A stretch of DNA of 23,356 bases from DUZB01 sp964407525 (lineage in GTDB: Bacteria; Desulfobacterota; DSM-4660; Desulfatiglandales; Desulfatiglandaceae): positions 1 to 23,356 of the forward strand of contig CAYOWC010000042.1 of assembly GCA_964407525.1 (NCBI GenBank), in the 5' to 3' direction. This document shows positions 14,599-20,662 of the stretch, in pieces. The number at the start of each line of letters is the position of its first letter. Within the stretch, counting starts at the first letter, position 1. The translations under genes were made by a program, and so were the position numbers. The notes under the pieces are model-generated. The model made no database searches, was not told where the DNA came from, and saw only the letters and a program-made list of their open reading frames with translations.

Positions 14599-14970
14599 AT
14601 GAAGCAATTATTGAAAGACTTGGCATCGGTATCCAAAGCACTTAAACAACTTGCTGCGAAAACAGACCTGATTATGGAAAAGCTTGAAAATATGGACGTT
14701 TCCAAAACCGGCAGATCCAGTGGTTCCCAGCTTGGCGGCGTTCAGAAGAAAGGCCCTGGAAAAGCGGTCGGGAAAAAGAAAGAAGCTAAGGAGATCAGTG
14801 CAACCCAGAATATTCTCGGTATTATTTCCAGGTCGAAAGAGGGTATTGGAACCGCCCTGGTCATGAAGAAGACAGGGCTTAAAGACAATAATATCAGGGC
14901 AGTACTTTCCAGACTGAGGAAACAGGGGAAGATAAAGCGCGTCGGTAGAGGACTCTATGTGAAGGCGTGA
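14599..14970 (+). CDS. Small protein: N-terminal coiled coil, Lys/Gly linker, C-terminal winged helix
   Basis: A 123-residue protein of unknown role. Residues 1-32 have a heptad pattern of Leu/Ile suited to a coiled coil. Residues 33-66 are a flexible basic linker rich in Gly, Ser and Lys. Residues 68-121 resemble a winged-helix fold: TQNILGIISRSKEGIGTALV, then KTGLKDNNIRAVLSRLRKQG as a recognition helix, then the wing KIKRVGRGLYV. The winged-helix part is like those that sense gene or accessory DNA targets, and the basic linker also suggests nucleic-acid contact. An AAAAGGAGGG site and a good promoter support expression. It could regulate the neighbouring ahb genes or be a nucleoid-type protein; neither is shown by the sequence. 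Confidence 0.8.
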   Translation: MKQLLKDLASVSKALKQLAAKTDLIMEKLENMDVSKTGRSSGSQLGGVQKKGPGKAVGKKKEAKEISATQNILGIISRSKEGIGTALVMKKTGLKDNNIRAVLSRLRKQGKIKRVGRGLYVKA

Positions 14971-14992
14971 AAATTTGTCTGAAACAAATTTT
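14970..14992 (+). terminator. Weak terminator-like hairpin
   Basis: AAAATTTGT, a 5-nt loop and ACAAATTTT form a 9-bp AT-rich stem that overlaps the last base of the stop codon at 14970. The T run is only the last part of the stem, so termination would be weak. It lies between two convergent genes. Confidence 0.4.
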
Positions 14993-15030
14993 AGTAGGCA
15001 GTAAGCAGTGGGAAGTAGGCAGTCCCACGC
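14993..15030. repeat. GGCAGTA word repeat, third locus
   Basis: GTAGGCAGTAAGCAGTGGGAAGTAGGCAG continues the GGCAGTA/AAGCAG family seen at 8606-8660 and 12746-12811. Here it is not followed by the 24-nt GAAGACTCCGAT module. The gap to the convergent sagB end at 15213 holds no gene. Confidence 0.7.
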
Positions 15031-15159
15031 GATTGGGTTCCCTCGTGAAAACAATTGGAATCTGCATGCCTGTGACCCACAAAACCCGTATACTGAAACC
15101 CGAAACCTCGTTCCCAAAGTTTCTGTATCGAGTTGAATAAACCTGGAAGCTAAACCAGT

Positions 15160-15190
15160 CGTTCTCTGCGCCCCTGCGTCTCTGCGCGAG
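15160..15190. repeat. Dispersed CTCTGCG repeat, copy 2
   Basis: Matches 1637-1667 over 31 nt with three differences in the middle word. It lies between two convergent gene ends and is followed by a run of eight T. Confidence 0.65.
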
Positions 15191-15212
15191 ATTTTTTTTG
15201 GGATTGGCCGTG

Positions 15213-16745
15213 TTACGATTTGACCGGGCCTATTCCCACAAGATACAGCAGTCTGGTTTCGGTGTTCAGCCCGATAAGTTTTGCGGCATCTCCGTCATAA
15301 AAGGCCCCGATGCCGCAACATCCCAACCCCATGGCCGTGGCAGTGAGATAAAGCCTTTCTCCCATTCTTCCCGCTTGGGCCATTGCGTATCTGTATCCCC
15401 TGGCCCCCCAATTGTTTTCCAATACTTTAAGATCGGCAAGAAAAAGAAAATGGACGGCCGCATTTGCGAGCCAGGCCTGGTTGAGGCAGACTGTCGCCAT
15501 TTCTTCGATGAAAAAACCTTCCCTTACCGTTCCAAAACAGCGGGTTTCCGGATTGATCAGATAGATGCCGGCGGCCATTCCGTTTATATTTTCACAGAGA
15601 AAACCACTGCAGATGGTAGAATGATCTCTGATCGAAGATTTCGATCTTTCCTGGGCCCTGGAGCAGATGCCATTTGCGAGGGTCATCAGCTGATCTGCAT
15701 CCATCCCTTTTCTCACAAAGTTGCGTTTAGATCGGCGCTTGAGAATCGTTTCGCCGTAACTATGCTGTTCATGCGGGGATTCTGTTTTCGTTATCTCTGT
15801 CCAGTTTTCCGGCGTGATTCCCATTTGACGGCAGAGGCTGTTCGTTCCGGGATTTTCAACCGTCACAATTCTATTCCCTGAACTGTGTATTTCGAGTACG
15901 GCAGGGTATTGGACTTCATTTTTGGCAACCTTGCTTCTTTTCCGAATCGATTTCTGAAGTTCCGAAACCTCCGGTTTTACCTCCTTTACTGCCCCACCAG
16001 GCCCGCCAGGTACGGTGCATACTGCGAGACAGGCTTCCATTCCGTCGTCAAGACCAAGGAACCGATTCATATGAGTATCGTCAAAATCAAAAGAACAACG
16101 GTATGGATATTTCAGATTCTTGAGTGCGAGAGTCAGGTTTTCAAGGACATGCCCCGTATCAAGAAGGTGATATCGATACGATCGGTCTCTGTATTTCCAG
16201 GAACTCCGAAAAAATATGGCGGATAAAAAAAAGGTCAGGGTCGGAATTGTAACCCCGTCTTCGTGCATCATCCCCGGGGCTGTTCCGTAAAGATTTCCTT
16301 CCCGAAGCATTGAAAGCCCGTGATCGGCAATGGAAAAATGATACAGCCCGTCACCCAGACCACTGACGCCCTGGATCGCAACGTATAGCTCTGTCGGATA
16401 AAGAGCCCCGGCCGAGGCAACATTTCTGTAAAAAAAATCATGCACACCGTGACGAGTTTTGGCGGTAATACTGTAGGTCAGTAAGAAAAGCAGGGAAAGA
16501 TCCTCAATACAGATTCCGGACAATGGAGTATCTGTCCGGGGCGCTGTAGTATTGAGAAGAGATGAAAGGGCTGTTTCCGGCAACGAGATTTCCTGGGGGA
16601 GAGGAATGGGGGTAAGTTCCGGATAGGTCTTATAGACGCTTGGTTGATTCTCCCAGTCGAGATAATGACCTGACATCCCATCTCGCGAATAACTGGTGAG
16701 AGAATGGTATTTTTCGCAGGTCGTTGTGGGCGTATGCTGTTTCAT
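15213..16745 (-). CDS. SagB/ThcOx-family flavin dehydrogenase with two nitroreductase domains
   Basis: About 510 residues. Counting from the alternative upstream ATG at 16787, the N-terminal SagB hallmark (YHSLTSY, HYLDWENQPSVYKTYP) is at 27-56. The first nitroreductase-like domain (about 85-265) has NVASAGALYPTELY, and a second complete one (346-524) has RRSKRNF at 351-357 and the GARGYRYAMAQAGRMGERLY block. SagB enzymes are FMN dehydrogenases that oxidise azolines in RiPPs; family members without such clusters have unknown substrates. No YcaO, precursor or peptidase gene is present here. The start is uncertain: the ATG at 16745 avoids overlap with the upstream ftr-like gene (stop at 16756), the ATG at 16787 would overlap it by 32 nt, and neither has a clear ribosome site. 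It is the last gene of the grx-ftr-sagB operon. Confidence 0.85.
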   Translation of the reverse strand: MKQHTPTTTCEKYHSLTSYSRDGMSGHYLDWENQPSVYKTYPELTPIPLPQEISLPETALSSLLNTTAPRTDTPLSGICIEDLSLLFLLTYSITAKTRHGVHDFFYRNVASAGALYPTELYVAIQGVSGLGDGLYHFSIADHGLSMLREGNLYGTAPGMMHEDGVTIPTLTFFLSAIFFRSSWKYRDRSYRYHLLDTGHVLENLTLALKNLKYPYRCSFDFDDTHMNRFLGLDDGMEACLAVCTVPGGPGGAVKEVKPEVSELQKSIRKRSKVAKNEVQYPAVLEIHSSGNRIVTVENPGTNSLCRQMGITPENWTEITKTESPHEQHSYGETILKRRSKRNFVRKGMDADQLMTLANGICSRAQERSKSSIRDHSTICSGFLCENINGMAAGIYLINPETRCFGTVREGFFIEEMATVCLNQAWLANAAVHFLFLADLKVLENNWGARGYRYAMAQAGRMGERLYLTATAMGLGCCGIGAFYDGDAAKLIGLNTETRLLYLVGIGPVKS

Positions 16746-16755
16746 TTTATTATCG

Positions 16756-17082
16756 CTAAAAAGAAGGTGGTCTTCTCTCCGGTACATAGATGTGAGGAAG
16801 TTTGCCGTCAGTCCATTCCTGGGTTACGTAGAGACTGCAGTAACAGCTTCCAAATTCTTTGATATCATCTTCCCTATAGATGCAGGGACACAGGATATCC
16901 TTGTCTTTTTCGCGGTCATCAGCTGCGAGCCTGCATGGGCAGCACATGTATCCATATCTCTCCTTGTTTAAAAGGAGGGCTTCAAGAAGTTCTATGACCC
17001 GGTCCTTGTCTTTATTGAATAAGAACCCTTTTGGCTCCTGAATTTTCTTCAGTGTTTCGTAAAGTTTTTCTGCTTCGCTCAT
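16756..17082 (-). CDS. FTR catalytic-chain-like Fe-S disulfide reductase
   Basis: A 108-residue protein with the paired CxC signature of ferredoxin-thioredoxin reductase catalytic chains: C48-P-C50, C65-P-C67 and C80-Y-C82. By family knowledge C48, C65, C67 and C80 would bind a [4Fe-4S] cluster and C50/C82 would form the redox disulfide. Spacings (14 and 12 residues between CxC pairs) differ from the plant enzyme (16 and 8), and an extra Cys (C47) precedes the first pair. The start is at 17082 because AAAGGAGG lies 10 nt upstream and ATG overlaps the glutaredoxin TGA as ATGA; the open frame extends further upstream only inside the glutaredoxin gene. The tight coupling suggests that this protein reduces the glutaredoxin with electrons from ferredoxin. 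Confidence 0.88.
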   Translation of the reverse strand: MSEAEKLYETLKKIQEPKGFLFNKDKDRVIELLEALLLNKERYGYMCCPCRLAADDREKDKDILCPCIYREDDIKEFGSCYCSLYVTQEWTDGKLPHIYVPERRPPSF

Positions 17083-17330
17083 AATCCCAGGGCCTCCTTT
17101 ATCTGATCTTCCTTGAATCCCACGATGACCGTTTCGCCGATAATGATGGTTGGAAAAGAGCAGTTGGGATTCCATTTTTTGATTTCTTCAAGGATGGCTG
17201 CCCGTTCTTCTCCATGTGTCATATCTACGTCTTCAAATTCATATTTGACTGCGCAATCATTTAGAAATTCTTTTGTTGCCTTGCAGTGGCCGCAGGTGCT
17301 GAGAGTGTAGATTTTTACCTTTTTGTCCAT
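17079..17330 (-). CDS. Glutaredoxin family thiol-disulfide oxidoreductase
   Basis: An 83-residue single-domain protein. The CGHC active site is C13-G-H-C16, close to the N-terminus (IYTLSTCGHCKATKEFL). The cis-proline block NCSFPTIII follows at about 56-64, and VGFKEDQI near the C-terminus completes the thioredoxin-fold pattern. CGHC is unusual among classical glutaredoxins (CPYC), where it is more typical of protein disulfide isomerases. It is the first gene of the operon, has AAAAAGGAG before its start, and overlaps the FTR-like gene by 4 nt. The pair makes a ferredoxin-linked thiol relay likely; the target is unknown, possibly the SagB-type enzyme downstream. Confidence 0.93.
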   Translation of the reverse strand: MDKKVKIYTLSTCGHCKATKEFLNDCAVKYEFEDVDMTHGEERAAILEEIKKWNPNCSFPTIIIGETVIVGFKEDQIKEALGL

Positions 17331-17392
17331 GGTTGCACTCCTTTTTCATTGTCTGATTTATGTATGCATTTACTTCAAAACCGTCTTTTGTT

Positions 17393-17421
17393 ATGCTAGT
17401 TCGAATTGGTAGTCAGGTCAA
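17393..17421 (-). promoter_or_regulatory. Candidate promoter of the grx-ftr-sagB operon
   Basis: On the minus strand TTGACC (17416-17421), a 17-nt spacer and TAGCAT (17393-17398) fit a vegetative promoter about 63 nt before the glutaredoxin start. It lies in the 112-nt gap between divergent genes, so it may also affect the lipoprotein gene on the other strand. Confidence 0.45.
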
Positions 17422-17442
17422 GTTTTATGGACGGAATTTTTC

Positions 17443-18138
17443 ATGATGTTGAACTCCTGGTATCGACGGTCTATGCAGCGAAATGAATGCCATAAAAATG
17501 TTTTGAGCTTTGATGGGCTTTTCCGAAAAATGGTTTGCCTTTGGCTCTTGGCAGGGTTGGTTGGCATGCATGGATGTGCCGGCAATCGTCCTCCGGGAAA
17601 TCTTGACAACATATGTGAAATATTCAGGGAAAACCCTGAATGGTATGACGATGCCCACGAGTCTTATGCCAGGTGGAGCATTCCAATTCCGGTTATGATG
17701 GCCATACTGCACCAGGAATCAAGATATGTAGCCGATGCAAGGCCTCCACGCGGCACCTGTTTATGGATTTTCCCCGGACCGCGCCCTTCCTCGGCGTATG
17801 GGTATGCCCAGGCCAAGGATGAGACATGGGAAGAGTATCAGGACAGTGCGGGCAGTTCCTTTGCCGACCGTGATGAGTTTGAGGATGCGATCGATTTTGT
17901 CGGGTGGTATTGCCATTTAAGTTTCCTGAAATGTCATATATCCAAGGGAGATGCGTACAATTTGTATCTTGCCTATCACGAGGGCAGGGGGGGCTTTAAC
18001 AGGGAAACCTATAAGGCAAAGCCCTGGCTGTTGAAGGTGGCCGCGAAAGTTCAGAAACGGGCCGGGAGATATAAAAGCCAGCTGGCCTCCTGTGAAAAGG
18101 AATTCAAGGGGGGAGGCAGCTGCCTCTGGCCGTTTTAA
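17443..18138 (+). CDS. Lytic transglycosylase-like (SLT) lipoprotein
   Basis: A 231-residue predicted lipoprotein. Numbered from 17443, residues 30-45 (MVCLWLLAGLVGMHGC) form a hydrophobic signal ending in a lipobox-like Cys (C45). The mature part shows the SLT fold: AILHQESRY with catalytic E92, SAYGYAQAKDETW (117-129), and LAYHEGRGGF (176-185). Such enzymes cleave peptidoglycan glycan strands at the outer membrane or periplasm. The N-terminal region before the signal is unusually long (about 29 residues), so an internal start (17473 or 17530) is possible; no candidate has a strong ribosome site. It runs divergent from the grx operon and converges on the alcohol dehydrogenase gene, with only 9 nt between the ends. 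Confidence 0.8.
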   Translation: MMLNSWYRRSMQRNECHKNVLSFDGLFRKMVCLWLLAGLVGMHGCAGNRPPGNLDNICEIFRENPEWYDDAHESYARWSIPIPVMMAILHQESRYVADARPPRGTCLWIFPGPRPSSAYGYAQAKDETWEEYQDSAGSSFADRDEFEDAIDFVGWYCHLSFLKCHISKGDAYNLYLAYHEGRGGFNRETYKAKPWLLKVAAKVQKRAGRYKSQLASCEKEFKGGGSCLWPF

Positions 18139-18147
18139 TAGGGGGTC

Positions 18148-19386
18148 TCAGGCTTCTTGTGTTTCCAGAGGCGTTCCTTCCCACGCGTGATTCAGAACCA
18201 TCATCAGGTCTTCATAATCTAGTTCTTCCGGGTTGTAGAATGTGGTCCCGTCTCCAAGACCTTTGCGGGCAATTTCAGGCAGTTTATCTTTAGAAATCAA
18301 AGGGTTTCCCTGACTGTCCTTCATCTCTTTCAATGCCCTGGGGTGCTTTCCATCGGTAGCCTCGTGCAGATCGTCATTGAGTTGCCTCAGGAACGAAATC
18401 ACCCGATCAGCATGGGAATGGGAAGGAGTCTTTGCATAGATCCGGGGGCCCGCCAGCGGGAAAAGCAGTTCAGCAGTGAAAGACGCATTTTTGTGCCTGT
18501 TGTATTCAAGGCCGTAGGGCAGTAGTACCGCCATGCAGGCACCGTGGGGGGCGCCGCAGATTGCCCCCACCGAATGACCAAGGGTATGGACCATGCCTAC
18601 CATGGAGTTCGAAAAAGCGATCCCCGCAAGATTCGCCCCGATGGCCAGTGAAAGACGTCCCTCTTTGTCATCAGGATTTTTTACCACGTTCAAAATGTTT
18701 TTGCTGATCAGTTCAATGGCGCTTGTGGCGTGACTGTCGCTTAAAGGGTTTTTAGCCAGGCAAGTATAGGCCTCCACTGCATGGGTCATGGCATCCATTC
18801 CCGTGGCTGCGGTAATTGCCGGCGGTAACGTCATGGTCATACGGGAATCAAGCAACGCGACATCGGGTAAAAGAACATTGGATGTGAAGAGCATTTTTAA
18901 CTGTTTTTCATGGTCGGCAACAACCGCCACCAAGGTTACCTCTGATCCGGTTCCGGATGTGGTCGGCACTGCGATCAAAGGCTTGAGCCGTCTTTTCAGC
19001 GCTCCCGCTCCTGAAAATTTCACGAGGTCATTTGATCCTTCAGACACTAAGATGTTCACCCCTTTCGCGGTATCCAGTACCGATCCTCCCCCTACGGCGA
19101 TGATGGCATCGCAATGGTTTTCCCTGTATTTGTCCGCAATACGGGTTACCGTCAGCAGATCGGAGTCAGCTGGAACATCGTCTTCAACGGCTGCCACTTT
19201 CGTGCGACCCTCAATCGCGCTCTTTACAAGATCAACGAGACCTGCCCCGGTAATGCCTTTATCCGTAATGATCATGGGTGTAGAGGCTTTCAGCCTTTCC
19301 AATAGTTCAGGGATTTTCTCCAGAACCTGATGACCGGCCACAATTTGAACCCTGCAGTAGAATTCGTAGTATGCAGGAAGATACAT
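18148..19386 (-). CDS. Iron-containing alcohol dehydrogenase (intact)
   Basis: A 412-residue group III (Fe) alcohol dehydrogenase. The NAD-binding GGGS motif is at 99-102 and PTTSGTGSEVT at 141-151. The four metal ligands are present with family spacing: D198, H202 (MDAMTHAVEAY), H267 and H281 (VHTLGH, APHGACM). It interconverts an alcohol and an aldehyde or ketone with NAD(P)H; the substrate cannot be read. AAAGGAG 8 nt before the ATG supports the start. It lies 21 nt after a paralogous gene on the same strand and downstream of a large AOR gene, so acid-aldehyde-alcohol conversion in one operon is plausible. The spacing to the AOR gene is consistent with one transcript. Confidence 0.93.
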   Translation of the reverse strand: MYLPAYYEFYCRVQIVAGHQVLEKIPELLERLKASTPMIITDKGITGAGLVDLVKSAIEGRTKVAAVEDDVPADSDLLTVTRIADKYRENHCDAIIAVGGGSVLDTAKGVNILVSEGSNDLVKFSGAGALKRRLKPLIAVPTTSGTGSEVTLVAVVADHEKQLKMLFTSNVLLPDVALLDSRMTMTLPPAITAATGMDAMTHAVEAYTCLAKNPLSDSHATSAIELISKNILNVVKNPDDKEGRLSLAIGANLAGIAFSNSMVGMVHTLGHSVGAICGAPHGACMAVLLPYGLEYNRHKNASFTAELLFPLAGPRIYAKTPSHSHADRVISFLRQLNDDLHEATDGKHPRALKEMKDSQGNPLISKDKLPEIARKGLGDGTTFYNPEELDYEDLMMVLNHAWEGTPLETQEA

Positions 19387-19407
19387 GTTTTTCTCCTTTA
19401 CTGTTGG

Positions 19408-20580
19408 TTACTCCATTGCACTTCCGCTCCAGGCGTGTCCCAGAACCATCAGGCAACCGTCAGAACTGAATTCCCCGCCGCTGTTTTTGTGAACGTTTTG
19501 TGCAATATCCTTCAATTTTTCTTTAGGAAGACCCGTATCTTCCAGCGTGCCTGGTATTTCCCGATTGGCGGCCTGGTACACAAGGTAATAAAACTCGTGT
19601 AGCATACTGACAACCTTGGATGCCCGCAATCCTTCTGCAGTGATGGCGAACAGATCCCTCCCTGCCAGCGGGAGCAACAAATCCGATACAAAGGACTTCT
19701 CTGTGGCAGAAACATAATCCAGTACATGGGGAAGCATAATTCCCATACACAGCCCTTCGGGAACCATGCAGTGTCGGCTTATTTCCAAACCAAGCATGTA
19801 CGCCATGCCTGGTTTTGTATTACTGAAAGCGCATTCGGAAATGGTTTCGGCCATGGAAAGCGCCTGTCGCGCGTTTTTCCAGTCGTTTTTTTCGAGGGCG
19901 TCCAGGAGGTTTTGGAGAACAAATTCTATGGCAACATGGGCAAAGGCTTCCGTCAAGTGATTTTTCGAAGGTCCAATGCAGGTTTCTATAGCGCAAGTGA
20001 TTGCTCTCATGGCGCTTGCTGTAACTTTCAAGGGTTTTTCAAAACGAATCACGGCCGGGTCAACAATGACCAGGTCAGGCATCAGTTTTGAGGAATGAAA
20101 CGCCAAGTTTCCAACCATGGCATATGGGCCGTTTTCATTCCCATTGCCGGGAAAGCATGGAATTGAGATGAAAGGTTTCATCGGTTTTTCAAGGGTTTGG
20201 CCTGCGCTGTAGGCTTCTATGGCTTCTGTTTCTTGTGAAACGACCATGTTCAGGGCTTTGGCTGTGTCCATTACTGGATTATTGCCTAATGCTACAACTG
20301 CGTCGCAACCCGTTCCTTCAAAAATCTTTGCGGCGTATCTGGCCGTTTCCAGACTGGAAACCGGCCCTGTTTCGTCAAAGACGGCAAGAGGCATATCTGA
20401 GTCTTTAAATGCGTTGATTAGCTTCTTTACAAGACCCGTTTTTGTGGCTTCCCTGGTGGTTATCAGGAAAGGGTTTGCTGATCCTAAAGAATCCAGCTCG
20501 AAGGGCAAGTGCTCCAAGGCTTTTTTGCCTGCATTAATTTTAACCGGACAAAAAAAATCGATATTTTCTGAGGGGTACAT
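19408..20580 (-). CDS. Iron-alcohol-dehydrogenase paralog lacking all metal ligands (putative pseudoenzyme)
   Basis: A 390-residue protein aligning end to end with its neighbour at 18148-19386, from the shared N-terminal pattern (MYxxxxxxFxCxVxIxAG) to the C-terminal LNHAW/LGHAW block. The four metal ligands are changed: D198 to R192, H202 to C196, H267 to Y261 and H281 to E275, with the 14-residue spacing of the last two kept. The NAD motif GGGS becomes GNNP (99-102) and PTTSGTGSE becomes PCFPGNGNE. The frame is intact with a GGGAG ribosome site, so it is not a pseudogene. It probably lost Fe-dependent dehydrogenase activity and may serve as a partner or regulatory subunit of the intact enzyme, or bind another ligand. 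It lies between the AOR gene (82 nt away) and the intact paralog (21 nt away). Confidence 0.88.
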   Translation of the reverse strand: MYPSENIDFFCPVKINAGKKALEHLPFELDSLGSANPFLITTREATKTGLVKKLINAFKDSDMPLAVFDETGPVSSLETARYAAKIFEGTGCDAVVALGNNPVMDTAKALNMVVSQETEAIEAYSAGQTLEKPMKPFISIPCFPGNGNENGPYAMVGNLAFHSSKLMPDLVIVDPAVIRFEKPLKVTASAMRAITCAIETCIGPSKNHLTEAFAHVAIEFVLQNLLDALEKNDWKNARQALSMAETISECAFSNTKPGMAYMLGLEISRHCMVPEGLCMGIMLPHVLDYVSATEKSFVSDLLLPLAGRDLFAITAEGLRASKVVSMLHEFYYLVYQAANREIPGTLEDTGLPKEKLKDIAQNVHKNSGGEFSSDGCLMVLGHAWSGSAME

Positions 20581-20600
20581 GGCTGACTCCCAGGATGAAT

Positions 20601-20646
20601 TGCGGGTTGCAAGTTACGAGTTACGGGTTACGAGTTGCAGGTTATG
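20601..20646. repeat. Degenerate GGGTTACGAGTT tandem repeat
   Basis: Five to six imperfect copies of a roughly 8-nt word (GGGTTGCAA, GTTACGA, GTTACGG, GTTACGA, GTTGCAG, GTTATGA) fill most of the 82 nt between the AOR gene and the pseudoenzyme gene. No terminator is seen in this gap. Confidence 0.6.
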
Positions 20647-20662
20647 AGCGCCGCCTTCCCGC

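Noticed and set aside
15198..15881. Open frame of 227 codons on the plus strand over sagB
   Set aside because: The minus-strand frame carries the two nitroreductase domains; this one has no recognisable motif and no ribosome site.
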